Below the pieces are notes generated by a model. It saw only the letters and a list, made by a program, of their open reading frames with translations. It was not told the DNA's origin and did not search any database. Position numbers and translations under genes: made by a program. Shown here in pieces: positions 21,533-32,222 of a DNA stretch of 64,000 nt; position 1 is the first letter of the stretch, and each line of letters begins with the position of its first letter. Source of the stretch: Skeletonema tropicum (lineage: Eukaryota; Bacillariophyta; Thalassiosirophyceae; Thalassiosirales; Thalassiosiraceae); the NCBI GenBank assembly GCA_037178625.1, contig CM074146.1, positions 248,001 to 312,000 of the forward strand, given 5' to 3'.

Positions 21533-22156
21533 TAGGCCTTTGGATAGGCAGGAGGCTTGCCTACCCCTTATCGGGGGGATTTCCCCCAGATTCCCCCCGG
21601 CGAGAAGGAGGGGACGGTTAGTTAGCGAAACTCCCGTGATTTCCATCTAAAGCTATCCAAATGTTGGCTAATATCCCAACCATTTTTTGAAAACGGCACT
21701 TTTGTGCCGTTTTCCGTAGAGCTCTGGTATGTTTCTACGTGTGAGGCAAAACGGCACTTTTGTGCCGTTTTGCTACTCCGACGAAGGCCTCGTGCAATTG
21801 TTAGAACAAAGCATGAGCCACTGTGTGGCCTTAAGGTTACTTTCTTGCGTAGAAGGGCTACAGGTTTGTAATGGAAAACACAAAACACAAAAGGAACTGT
21901 ACTTTACTCGCTAGCTTTGACACTAACAAGTCGGAGTAGCAAAACGGCACTTTTGTGCCGTTTTCATGCCCTTGCGGTGCTGAGCCCATTGGCAAAACGG
22001 CACAAAAGTGCCGTTTTCAAAATGGTTGGGCGGGATATGCTAATACTCCTATCTAATATGTACAATTTTTTTACCCCCATTTAGACGATTTTGCCACAGA
22101 TCAGAACCCTCAATATCGGGGGGGCGCCCCCCTGGCCCCCTATATCCAAAGGCCTA
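21533..22156. mobile_element. Palindrome-rich element with TAGGCCTTTGGATA ends
   Basis: TAGGCCTTTGGATA at 21533-21546 is exactly inverted at 22143-22156. Inside are four 24-bp near-perfect palindromes built on AAAACGGCAC/GTGCCGTTTT, at 21690-21713, 21748-21771, 21941-21964 and 21994-22017. The two outer ones are embedded in longer inverted arms that include CCAACCATTTT. The inner flanks of both ends are G/C-run rich. No target duplication is obvious and no coding frame is seen. Confidence 0.65.
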
Positions 22157-22305
22157 CTGACAACGCACCTACTATGTAGAAGTAGATAGATGGTTCATAA
22201 GTCTAATTGCGTATTGCGTGAAAGATGCAGCTATTGTTTACGGTGCTCTCTCTAGAGAGAGAGGTCAACATAGGAATCTATCTAGGTCAGGAGAACGTAA
22301 GTCCA

Positions 22306-22404
22306 GTCGCTGCGAACTGAGCAATAAACCCGAGCCTTGTCGCTGCGAACTGAGCAATAAACCCGAGCTTTGTCGCTGCGAACTGAGAAATAAATCCGAG
22401 CCTT
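22306..22404 (+). repeat. Three tandem 33-bp repeats
   Basis: Units begin GTCGCTGCGAACTGAG at 22306, 22339 and 22372. A 62-codon frame from 22218 reads through them as an 11-residue repeat (CRCELSNKPE type), but this is probably incidental. They end about 190 bp upstream of the first EFL start codon. Confidence 0.85.
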
Positions 22405-22419
22405 GACGTACCCGGGTTC

Positions 22420-24530
22420 AAAAGTCATAGTCATAGTCGATAGTCGTTCTAAAAGATCTCCTCCCTGCCTTCAATCATTATGAAGTGAGTATCTGAGGTG
22501 TCAACAAAAAGATATTTTTGTTGTGTAGATACAACGCGACGTTGCAAGTCATAATTTTTAGAGGAAGTAAAACATCACAAGTAAAACATTCCAACCATGA
22601 GCAAGCAACATTTATCACTCGTTGTCTGCGGACACGTCGATGCCGGTAAGTTATCTATACGATGCTGAATGAATGTGGTGGTGGTGGCGATATCTAGAGC
22701 TGTTGCCAGCGGAGAGCGACATCATCATCGGAAATTTCGGGATCATCTCGATCGGTGAAGCCGAAGCCCTTGTTGGGTTGATGACTGGAAAAAATCTCAA
22801 CACACGTCTATTGGTGGATATCAATCGCCCCAAATGCAATATTACAATGTATCTTGTAGCGCGAATCGGCTGTGTCTGTGTGCGGCCGCCTATATCATCT
22901 GTAATGAAATAAGTATCCAGCACAAGCAAAATAGTTATATATGAACGCGAATCATGCTAACAATATCTTTTTCATCTCTCACCCCTCAAATACTTCTATT
23001 TCAGGAAAGTCCACCACATGTGGTCACCTCATCTTCAAACAGGGAGGAATCCCTCCCCGTGAGATGGAAAAGCTGCAGGCCATGGCCGAGGAGATGGGCA
23101 AATCTTCTTTCGCATTTGCATACTACCTTGACACGTGCAAGGAGGAGCGTGAACGTGGAGTTACCATCCAGTGCAACACCCAGGAATTCTTCACTGAGAG
23201 GTACCACTACACGATTGTCGATGCCCCCGGCCACAGGGATTACATTAAGAACATGATCACCGGATCTTCCACCGCTGATGTTGGTCTCCTTCTTGTGCCT
23301 GCCGAGAAGGGAGGATTTGAGGCCGCCATTGCCAAGGCCGATCCCAAGTTGGGAGTTGAGGAGGGACAAACTCGTCAGCATGCCCGTCTTCTCTACCTTC
23401 TTGGGGTTGATCAACTGATCGTTGGTATCAACAAGATGGATGCGTGTAACTGGGAGGAAGCTCGTTTCAACGAAATCAAAGATGAGTTCACCAAGATGCT
23501 TCAAGGGATTGGCTTCAAGCCCAAGAAGATCCCTTTCGTCCCCTACTCTGGATTCAACGGTGACAACCTTGTTGCGCCTACCGACAAGTGCCCCTGGTAT
23601 ACGGGATGGAGGGCGTTGCTTAAACCTAAGGTGTTTGTTGAGGGAGTCACATTGGTTGATGCCTTGGACAAATTCATCCAGCCACCTGAACGTTTTCCCG
23701 ATAAACCCATGCGTCTTCCTGTCTCCGCCGTTTACAACATTAAGGGAGTAGGACAGATCATTTGCGGAACCGTTGAGCAAGGAACTCTTTGCCCTGGAGA
23801 TATGGTTGGATTTGTCCCCTCTGGCCTTGAGAATAAGAAGGTCTTCTCCATCGAACAACACAAGAAAGTTCTTGCAGGCGCTGGACCCGGGGACTCCGTT
23901 GGTCTTTCCATCAAGGGTATCACCAAGGACGAGAAGGTCGAGCCAGGTGAAGTCATCTACAAAATGAATGAAGGAACTCTTAAACCCGTCAAGAAATTCC
24001 ATGCTATGGTTGTGGTGCAAGAGCAGTGAGTTTGTTTGTCTTGCTTGATTATATATAATTCGCCATTGTGTTTGTGGTGTTCAGTTATGCTTATGTTAAC
24101 ATGCAAAACGCTCATCTCTTCTATCATCTACATCTTCTAGTCCTGGTATCCTCAAAGTCGGATATGCCCCCATTATTTTCTGTCGTACCGCAAAGGTTCC
24201 GTGCAAGATGGTCGCAATCAATTGGAAGATGTCTAAGAGGACCGGCGGAGAAAAAATGGAGAACCCCCCACATCTTGCCCAATTCGAGAGCGCTGGGGTT
24301 GTATTCGAGCCACAACAACCCCTTTTCGTTGAAGCATTCGAAAATTGCCAAAACCTTGGACGTATTGCCGTTATGGACTCCAACAGATTAAAGATGCTTG
24401 GAAAGGTTACAGCGACTGAACATTAGTTGGTTTCAGATTCAGATATTAGTTTACGGTGAGGTTGAGATGATAGGTTTGAGAGTACATGTCCGATTTAAGG
24501 ACACTGCATTTAGATATAGAAATTTAGATT
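22420..24530 (+). repeat. Left arm of inverted duplication carrying EFL copy 1
   Basis: Similarity to 33915-36020 on the opposite strand runs from the leader (AAAAGTCATAGTCATA) through all exons and introns to the 3' flank (GTTTACGGTGAGGTTGAGATGA and CACTGCATTTAGAT). The arms are separated by about 9.4 kb. Confidence 0.85.
22597..24426 (+). CDS. EFL: Elongation factor-like GTPase (EFL), copy 1, three exons
   Basis: Exons are 22597-22645, 23005-24025 and 24141-24426 (451 residues), with GT-AG introns (GTAAGT...TTTCAG and GTGAGT...TTCTAG). The product delivers aminoacyl-tRNA to the ribosome in lineages that use EFL alongside or instead of eEF1A. GTPase motifs: GHVDAGKS (residues 14-21, split by intron 1), DAPGH and NKMD. 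EFL rather than eEF1A is indicated by [20 protein letters not shown], by the C-terminal [30 protein letters not shown] and LGRIAVMDS, and by the very short exon 1. Domain order is G domain, then beta-barrels II and III. It looks intact and is the more canonical of the two copies. Confidence 0.9.
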
Positions 24531-24859
24531 TAGATGATGCAATATTGACGATTGAATAATATTTGATTCTCTACCTCGTATGATCAAAAGCTCTATTTCC
24601 TCAGATTGGTTGACTGCAAAATGACGCTGACTACTACTTCATCTCACCACGACCAATAGAGATGTACTTGCAACGCACATATTAGATGATTTAATATCCT
24701 CTTCTTTGCGGCATACTAATTGGCGACGCGGCGTTTGTCGCGAGTCGGTTCAAGCACTCCGTCTCACTCTTTCACCTGCCCTCGCTCTCCCCGTTTGATA
24801 AAAACCTCACGTCGTGTCACCAAGCTAACTTCTCACTCTCTCATACCGTTTACTTACTT
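24427..24859. other. Spacer between convergent EFL copy 1 and the dioxygenase gene
   Basis: The first 100 bases belong to the inverted-duplication arm. Nothing else is recognised. Confidence 0.5.
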
Positions 24860-26344
24860 TCACCTGTTTTCCACTATGGAAAATATACTACGCTTCGGAA
24901 AGTTACACACATCCACAAACCATCTTCTTGCAAAAGTCAACACTAACACTGGACGGTCCTTCCCTCTTTTCATTTTGCTTTTGTTGCTTGTGCCATCTTC
25001 ATCTCCATCACCATCATCTTGACTCCCTTCCTCACCCTCACCACCATCTCCATCCTCATCTCCATCGTTCTTATCACTCAAATTAGCCCTACCACGATGC
25101 AATATCCTATAATCAAACACCAAAGCATCCCCCCTCCGTAACTCTGGCACCACAGTCCCTCTCAACTCCTTCTTCACCTTGGCAATCAACATCATCCTTG
25201 CCAAATCTCTTGTATACACATGACTACCTGGTCGAAGTTCTGTGGGTCCCATGGAGAGTGGTACATCGACCAGGGGGATGAAAACGTTGAAGACGTGACA
25301 TGGAAGGTGTGTTTTGAGGGAGGTGTGTCCTCCGTCTGCGTGCCATGGTTGGGTGGATGAGCCGGGTGTTGAGATTAGGAGTGAGAGGTTGCATAGGTAA
25401 AAGTCATTGTCATTGCCATTGCTTTGTTGATGTTGTAGATCAGTTGTTTGAAAGATGGCAGATACCAACTCCATGAAAGATTTGAAGCTCTTTTCATCAA
25501 TGATGTTTTCTTCTGTTTTATGCTCATCATCTTGTATAGTATTGTCATTCTTACTGTTCTTATCAGCAATATTCATCATTTCATACTGTTGAATCCATCT
25601 CAATAGCTGCAGCAGACAACTTGGTCTATTTCTCATTGATGATGCATCCATTTTGACTGAAGTTTCATTTCCACTGCAATCCATCTCTTTACAAAGCGGT
25701 TCACCATTAGCATTATTGTTAGCAGTAATGAATTGTCGTTTGGCTCGCTCAATCATATCCACAGTCATTAATCGTTTGCCGTTATAGTAGCTGTAGCAAG
25801 AATCGTTTGTTTCGCCTTCAAATTTGCTGTCAACTTTTTGCTGTTCATCATAATTGTTACAGATATCATCGCCATCATGATTCTTCACAGCATCACTTCG
25901 CGCATTTCTTCTCGGATCGTCCAGCAAGAGAGCAAGCTCATAACGTCCATCAGATCGCATGACCAATTCACGATATCCATTCTTCAGTCCCTGCTTGATC
26001 GGATATTCATAACGGTACTTATTAAAACCACCACCACTGTCAGAAACGTTCTGTGCGCTACTACCAGCCGCTACCAAAACAGTATCATCCGGTACCGCTT
26101 TCATTTCATAATTATTCTCAGCAGCGCCATCTACAATTGAACTAATTCGAACACTCTCGGGAAACTTCGAGGCGCCAGACACATAAAGCCAGTCGAGCGT
26201 GGCGTGGAAGATATCGAGGCATTCCGCGCGCAGTTGGGCGATGAAGGCAGCAGAAGTGAGGAGAGAGGGAAGATGGAGGTAGCCGTCTTTATGGAAGGTT
26301 TGTAGTGTTGGTTGGAGGGTGGTTACTACCGGTGGTGTTGTCAT
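24860..26344 (-). CDS. Phytanoyl-CoA dioxygenase (PhyH)-family Fe(II)/2-oxoglutarate oxygenase
   Basis: A 494-residue protein starting at the first ATG (26344); the frame is open to a GTG nine codons upstream. N-terminal FHKDGYLHLPSLLTS is the usual opening of PhyH proteins. The metal site is seen as WHADGGH (His and Asp near 330-332) and a distal His in FDYRILHRGRAN (near 415), whose Arg would contact 2-oxoglutarate. MGPTELRPGSH is the typical PhyH segment between them. Between the N-terminus and the HxD motif lies a long low-complexity insertion of about 200 residues (Asn/Asp/Lys-rich), and a Gly/Asp-rich insert follows the distal His. These make it longer than the usual 290-350. Substrate unknown. 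Confidence 0.8.
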   Translation of the reverse strand: MTTPPVVTTLQPTLQTFHKDGYLHLPSLLTSAAFIAQLRAECLDIFHATLDWLYVSGASKFPESVRISSIVDGAAENNYEMKAVPDDTVLVAAGSSAQNVSDSGGGFNKYRYEYPIKQGLKNGYRELVMRSDGRYELALLLDDPRRNARSDAVKNHDGDDICNNYDEQQKVDSKFEGETNDSCYSYYNGKRLMTVDMIERAKRQFITANNNANGEPLCKEMDCSGNETSVKMDASSMRNRPSCLLQLLRWIQQYEMMNIADKNSKNDNTIQDDEHKTEENIIDEKSFKSFMELVSAIFQTTDLQHQQSNGNDNDFYLCNLSLLISTPGSSTQPWHADGGHTSLKTHLPCHVFNVFIPLVDVPLSMGPTELRPGSHVYTRDLARMMLIAKVKKELRGTVVPELRRGDALVFDYRILHRGRANLSDKNDGDEDGDGGEGEEGSQDDGDGDEDGTSNKSKMKRGKDRPVLVLTFARRWFVDVCNFPKRSIFSIVENR

Positions 26345-26500
26345 GGTTGTTTGTTTGTGTTTAGTGGACACCCTACATAGGGTCTTCTGTCATAAATGGG
26401 AGTCCTCTTCAGAGGGACTCTGCATTTATGCAGAGTCCTGCGCCCACCCTACATAGGATCTTCTGTCACACGTGGGAGTCCTCTTCAGAGGGACTCACCT
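26345..26500. repeat. Two 75-bp repeats with hairpins upstream of the dioxygenase gene
   Basis: CACCCTACATAGG plus GAGTCCTCTTCAGAGGGACTC occurs twice (about 26369-26423 and 26444-26497). The latter word is a near-perfect palindrome, and ACTCTGCATTTATGCAGAGT forms a third hairpin between the units. They sit within 25-150 bp upstream of the start codon, so they may lie in the leader or promoter. Confidence 0.8.
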
Positions 26501-26503
26501 TAT

Positions 26504-28040
26504 CCGTCGTACGGGGTAAAATGGGGACCAAAATAGGGCTAAAAACACCACTTTTGAGCACATTAGTATGCAGGGTTCCAGCCGTGTTACAGTTAGTGTT
26601 GGCACATCAAAACTTAGCTAATACCTTCGCCTCAAATGTTTGGGTCGATATTTGGTCCCTACTAGTGTTTAATTGCCTCTATGTGTACGTAGTATAGTCA
26701 TGATCTGTCATGATCGATGTGTTGTGAAACTCATCAAAAAAGCCTCAATTTTTTGTCCCCATATGGGGACAAAAAATAATGTACTGAGTTCCTACGCCGA
26801 TATTCTACAGAAGCCCCTTCAGATGGGTATCTTTCTGCTCATCCAGCTCCAATTCTCAGCTCAACAGGATGCTCTCCATGATGACCTTTGCTCCTACACC
26901 CCTAACGCCACACACGAAACGAATACACCTATGGTGCGATTATTATGTCAAAGTTAATATCATTGGCTATCTAATTCCTATAGGTCTTGCTATAAATCGT
27001 TGTCTATGAAGAGAAATAATACTCACCAAAAATCATCATATTATACTCAATTCTACTCTACTTTGGCCATGTCAGGAGTGATACACATCATAATACGATT
27101 CCATTTCACTCAATACACATGCAACACGGTTTTGGGGCATCTTTGGCTACTTGCAATTATTAATTGCTCTCTATTTTATTGATTGTGTGCCCTCTGGTGA
27201 TTGTTATGAACTTACTTCTCTGACATAGTGTTTGGGAGAGGTATATGTCATTATCTACCAGAAATATAACACCATTTGCCAATTATTATATGGTTGGGAC
27301 GGGGGGTGACGTTTGGTGACTCCATTGCATCGATTACTGCCCCCCACACAACGGCCAAGTTGGTGATCAGCATGCACTCCAAACACATGCCGGTGCGCAG
27401 CGAGTAGGTGATGTTCTCAACTCTCTTGGCAATTCAGCGGCTACCAAGTCACCATTACTTCGTCATAGGTATATAGTATCGATTGTTATTGCGTGGTGGC
27501 ATCGTATTTGCGCCGGTGTAAATTTATGAGGTCGGCTCTGGTGATGTCGAATGTGCCGAATTTGCATGTATTGTGTTCACGTCGTTATACTGCCGTAGCC
27601 GTTGAGATTCATGTCCCACCGACCTCAAAAATGGATTCAGCACAAAATTTTGCGTTTGAGAGTGGGTTGGAGTTGTTGCTATTGTTTGTTTCATGGCCAA
27701 TAATGCCATGTGATGCATCATGGTGGGGATGCTTTTTGTGAGATGTGTGATTTTTTATTCACAATCGCCTCGCGACGCCGATCTACGCCGATGCATCTGA
27801 TTTGACACCCCCAACATCTCGGCGTGTGGATGGAATCTGATCAACCCAAGTTGCAGATACACTCTAAACTAACTAAATGGAATAATATTGGTCTTTGAAC
27901 GGGGAGGATCGGCGTAGTATTGGTGTAGCATGGCTATCACCACCGAGTGATTTTTTGTCCCCATATGGGGACAAAAAATTTTGAGCCCCATCGCGAGTGG
28001 GGACCAAAATGGATTTTGTCCCCAAAAAACTGTACGACGG
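26504..28040. mobile_element. TIR element, 1.5 kb, with internal 30-bp palindromes and TTAT duplication
   Basis: Ends are CCGTCGTAC (26504-26512) and its inverse (28032-28040), continuing imperfectly through GGGGAC and AAAAT to about 30 bp. TTAT flanks both sides (26500-26503 and 28041-28044). Two identical 30-bp perfect palindromes centred on GTCCCCATATGGGGAC lie at 26748-26777 and 27950-27979. Short frames inside do not match anything I recognise. Probably a non-autonomous DNA transposon. Confidence 0.65.
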
Positions 28041-28059
28041 TTATGTAGGTGTAGGTGGG

Positions 28060-29251
28060 CAGGGCACATAAAAGAATGGGCTGAACCACAAAATTGAAAA
28101 AGAGGTGCCCTCTTTTTTATCTAGATAAATTTGCTTACTTATGCAACCGTTTAGGGGGGCGCCCTTTACACCCACACCACCGCCATTGTTATCAAAATTC
28201 TGCACTCGAACCTCCTCAAAACACTTCGATGACATCTTCACCATGACGCTTTGCTAGTAAAAATTATGTCAATGGCTATGCCCATTTTATTTCGCGATCC
28301 GACGCAGTGGCCTTCTATCATGCTATTGGACTAAGAATCCGCCATTTCGAGAAATTAAGGGGCATTCCGTTATTGTGCATTTGATGATGGCAACAGCACA
28401 TCATCGGATGATCCCCCGATGATCCTCCCATCCACCGATGCATCATACCATTGCCGACAAAGACGAGCGCTGCCGTCGACCCAACATCAACAACAGTTCA
28501 GGAAATTAATTAAGATCCCTCGCCACCGTCGATAATACATGTCAAATTATCACCATCACTGTACATCATTTTGTCGGAGCCGATCCACTGACACAAGCAC
28601 ATTTATTTTTGTGGAGCCGATCCACGGACACAACCATTTCAGACAAAGACAAAGAACATGATAGAACTGATATCACTGATGATGAATGAGAGCTGCTGTC
28701 ATCGTTGGCGGATATTTTTGTATTTATTCAGGGTATTATATGACTGCTAACAACACCATACGTGTCGGATGGCATACGAACAACAGCCGATGATTCGACC
28801 TACTACTCCATTAATAACTGTATTTGGCAAATAATGAAGAAAGGTGATAATAATAATCAATCAATATAATATGTAGAAGGAGTCTGTAATGCAACATGGC
28901 CGTTGAACTACCTAATTTTATTTAATATGAGTATGTCACGATGCTGCCAGCAGGTGCAGATTTTATGTCTACGTCGATTGGAGCCGTACCGTCACAGCAA
29001 CTTTGATTCGACCGCCGCCGCTTACAGAATCGGAATCTACATAAAAAATTGGTGTAGAGAGACTGTTGTTTATCATGGTTTTGGGTGTGTTGACCCGATA
29101 GTACCATGGTTTGCCGTCAGAATCATCATGGTGGCGATGTTTTTTTGGGTCTTAGACTTATTTGCTACGCACGTGGGTTAGAGAATTGTGATGACGATCG
29201 TGGTGGCAGAGGCCTTTTTTTGTGGTTCAGCCCATTCTTTTTTGTGCCCTG
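28060..29251. mobile_element. Possible element bounded by 31-bp inverted repeats
   Basis: A sequence containing AAAAGAATGGGCTGAACCACA at 28060-28090 is inverted at 29221-29251 with one or two differences. The region between contains one copy of the dispersed repeat described at 28720-29150. No target duplication could be placed, so the boundaries are tentative. Confidence 0.5.
28720..29150 (+). repeat. Dispersed degenerate repeat, copy 1
   Basis: Matches 47474-47870 in the same orientation, with landmarks TATGACT...TAACA, TTTGACCTACTACTC, GATAATAATAATCAATCA, AATATGAGTATGTCA and CTTACAGAATCGGAATCTAC. Likely a decayed transposable element. Confidence 0.7.
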
Positions 29252-29715
29252 TAGGTGGGCGGGCGACTACCCAGAGTGATGAAAGAGTCTCAGTCTCAAT
29301 CAATACATAGTATTAGGTGATGGAAATAGAGAAGCTGAGAAGTAAAGTGAGCCTAGCTACTTTTGTTTAGGTGAGCTAAAAGTATCTACGTAACAGTACT
29401 CTATCATCAAACTCCAAGTCTAATGCACTTGGAATTCTCCTTCCTCCTTCTTTTTTTGCATCATCCACAACACACCCAACGCATCATCACAAATAATACA
29501 TCAATCTCCATCAATCTCTATTGCATGTCACCTCAAAATAGCAACTTCCAACTTCTTTGCAAACGCCAGCACTCCAACTCAAAGTCACTCACAGAATTGT
29601 TTTTTCTCCTTCTTTTTGCATGTTTCCACCATCGCATCATCCACAACACACCCAACGCATCACCAACAATACATCTATCACACCTATCTACTTCTATCCA
29701 TCACACGATGTCTAT
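29252..29715. other. Intergenic, no gene seen
   Basis: Contains a short local duplication of TTCTTTTTGCA...CATCATCCACAACACACCCAACGCATCA (around 29448-29482 and 29609-29660). Confidence 0.5.
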
Positions 29716-32222
29716 CTACATCACCTTATGTTTGAATCGGTAAAAACTGTTGTTGACCAGTCCTCGAACATTCCACATCCCACCCATAGACTCAGGCTGA
29801 GTATTAAATGCCATATCCACCCCCTTACAAGCCAACTCTACCGAAACTCCATCCTCACAAACAGTCGCGGGAACCTCGCACTCCCAAAACACCCACGCCC
29901 AAGCTCGACGCAGTGGTTGATTGGATCCCTCGGTGATTGTGGCTGTTTGCCACGACTTGCCATTGTTTCCAGTCACGTCTACTCGGACGATGTTTCGACC
30001 TCCTCCTGCGTAGGCCCAGCCGCTTGTCTTGACGAGGACAATCTCTCCTGGTGTTAGTGGAGTTGGAGTTCTACTTGCGCCTTGGAATGAAGCTGCCATT
30101 GACATGGAACTGTCAAAAATGTCTTCTTCAAGAGCAATGGAGGAAGCTAGAGGAGGTATATTCGTATGACTCAAATTCTCCACCTTGGTAATCCCCGAAA
30201 ACACACATGCCTCACTCAAACCAGGCATGATACTTAAATCCACCTCCTTGGCATCCAACACAGTCGGCGGCAATATCTTGTAGTTCAATCCTCTTTGCCA
30301 AGTCCCCTCGGCCTCTTCCTCGGCCAGTTCCAACTTCTTGAGCCATTTCACATTTCGAACTGCGGCGTATCCCGGTACAATGACTCGTAAGGGATAGCCA
30401 TGGTCGCGTGGAAGGTCCTCACCGTTCATTTCGTAGGCAACTATTACATCTCCGAATGGGTTGAGACCCTTGTTTGCATCGATAGAAGCAAGCAAGCCAT
30501 CCAAAGATTCAAATCGCAAGTGTTGCAACTCTGGATGATCGTTGATGAGTGTTTGAAGACTATGAAGCGTCTCAATGAGTCCTCCTTTACAATCACTCTC
30601 ATTCTTATTCGCCAAATTATTCTTGTTCTTTTCTTCGTCGTCAGCAGATTTCACTTGTTCCATTGCAAGCATCAATACATCAATCAGCCTTGCCCCACCC
30701 CACTTTGCCGTAGAAATTGCCCCCTGCCCCCACGGTGTCCCACTCGTCTGCCTCAACCCATTAAACCCACCCCGTCTATTTCCACTGCATTGCAATGTCG
30801 AAACAAGTTCCACCTTTGGCAAGGACTTGATTTGATCCAATGATAACTTGGCAACCACACTATTGCTACAACTCGAACTAGTTGTAGTATCGGTTGTTTC
30901 TCTTCGAACAATGTCCACAGCCGTAGTTGCTGACAAGTCCATCTCCTCCTCCTCATCATCATCATCTCCACCCTCTACCGCCCTCTTTTTCTTCTCCAAA
31001 GCATCCGGAAACATCAATGTCAAATCAACCTCCAACCGAAACTCCTCCAACTCTTGCTGACTCAAATACGGTACCGGATGATGATGCCGAATATAAAACA
31101 ACTCATTCGGTGTCAAATACCTCTCCGTAATCACATCCTTTGGAACCTCTGCATTCATGGGTGTATCACCATGAACAATCAATTTCGAATTGCGTTCTGG
31201 TTCATGTTCGTAAGGGTCGGGTGTTTGTTCAGTAACATTTTCCATTTGTTCGTCAATCCGGTCTTGATCGGCTGGGTGGAGTTTCCCGATGAGCATTTTG
31301 GAGAGGAGGTTGAGTGGTAGGGAGGAGGCGAAGTGTTGTCGGTACACTTGTGGATGATTAGATTGTATGTAGTGTGTTGAAAGAGAAGAAGAGGTGAGTT
31401 GATGATTATTACATGCAAGCAAGCGATATCTCTAGAGAAAGCATCTTCTCTCTAGAGCATGCATACAAACAAATATTTCAAGCCTCTAAAAAATTCAAAT
31501 TTCAACTCACAATACCAATAAGGCTCAATAGCTCCCCCAGCACCCATCAAAATCTTTTCACTCCCACCAGGATGATTGGCAATAAATTCCGTCACATCAT
31601 ACACGAATCCACCATAGCTCATCCATATTCGTTTATGGGGGTTGGTGGGGGATAGTTGGCCATTGTAGTTGGATACTTGTGACATTGTGTAGGTTGGTAG
31701 CTTGTCTTCTTCGTCGTCGTCTTGTTGTTGTTGTTCACACTTTACAGCTTCACATTGACAAATAATTGTGCTGCTGCTCTGGCTCTGGCTTGGATTGTTC
31801 GTGTAGAATTGAGTAGATTTTAGAGCAGATATAAGTCTACTACCATCGTGATTATCATTTTTTATCATACTTGTTGTTGTTGTTGTAACAGAAGCCAGTG
31901 CAGCAGTCATGGCCGCAGCTGTCATCAAGGCAGCTTGATTTATCGATTCATAAGATTTGTAATAGCTTTGTCTTCCATAATAATAATTTCGCTGCTGCTG
32001 TTGTTGGAGCTGTGAACTGCCAGAACATCCCATTGCAGCTGCTGGAAGAGCAGAAATTAGAGAAGTAGAATTGTTGCGGCGCCAAACTGATGATGTCGAA
32101 CTTAGCCGATTGATAGTGGTGACGACCGCTTTAGATCTTGCGGCATCACGATAACGAGTTGCCGTCATCGTCGTCGTCAAGAAATTGTGTCGTTCTCTGG
32201 TGATTGATCGTCGGAGCAGCAT
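29716..32222 (-). CDS. SUOX: Sulfite oxidase, cytochrome b5 and molybdopterin domains, two exons
   Basis: Exons are 32222-31511 and 31346-29716 (780 residues), with a GTGAGT...CACAAG intron. The enzyme oxidises sulfite to sulfate; animal SUOX acts in the mitochondrial intermembrane space. The N-terminus MLLRRSITRERHNF looks like a mitochondrial presequence. A cytochrome b5 heme domain (about 170-245) has the axial-His motif NHPGG and, just across the intron, the second His in YRQHF; splicing restores the IEPYW-LYRQHF junction typical of SUOX. The Mo-domain follows with STLQCSGNRRGGFN (molybdenum-ligand Cys near 420), GAISTAKWGGARL and RDHGYPLRVIVPGY. The C-terminal dimerisation domain includes SGWAYAGGGRNIVRVDV and WNVRGLVNNSFYR. 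A low-complexity Gln/Ser/Thr linker precedes the b5 domain. The ATG at 32222 is preferred over an upstream in-frame GTG. Confidence 0.9.

Noticed and set aside
23001..24020. 339-codon frame on the minus strand opposite EFL copy 1 (and 287 codons opposite copy 2)
   Set aside because: Antisense shadow of a highly biased coding sequence; no start, domain or independent conservation.
22597..24426. Canonical eEF1A or HBS1/eRF3 identity for the GTPase
   Set aside because: C-terminal and switch-region signatures fit EFL better than eEF1A, and there is no N-terminal extension as in HBS1/eRF3.
29423..30057. Plus-strand frames at the 3' end of the sulfite oxidase gene
   Set aside because: Local repeat of TTCTTTTTGCA words plus antisense of exon 2; no coding features.
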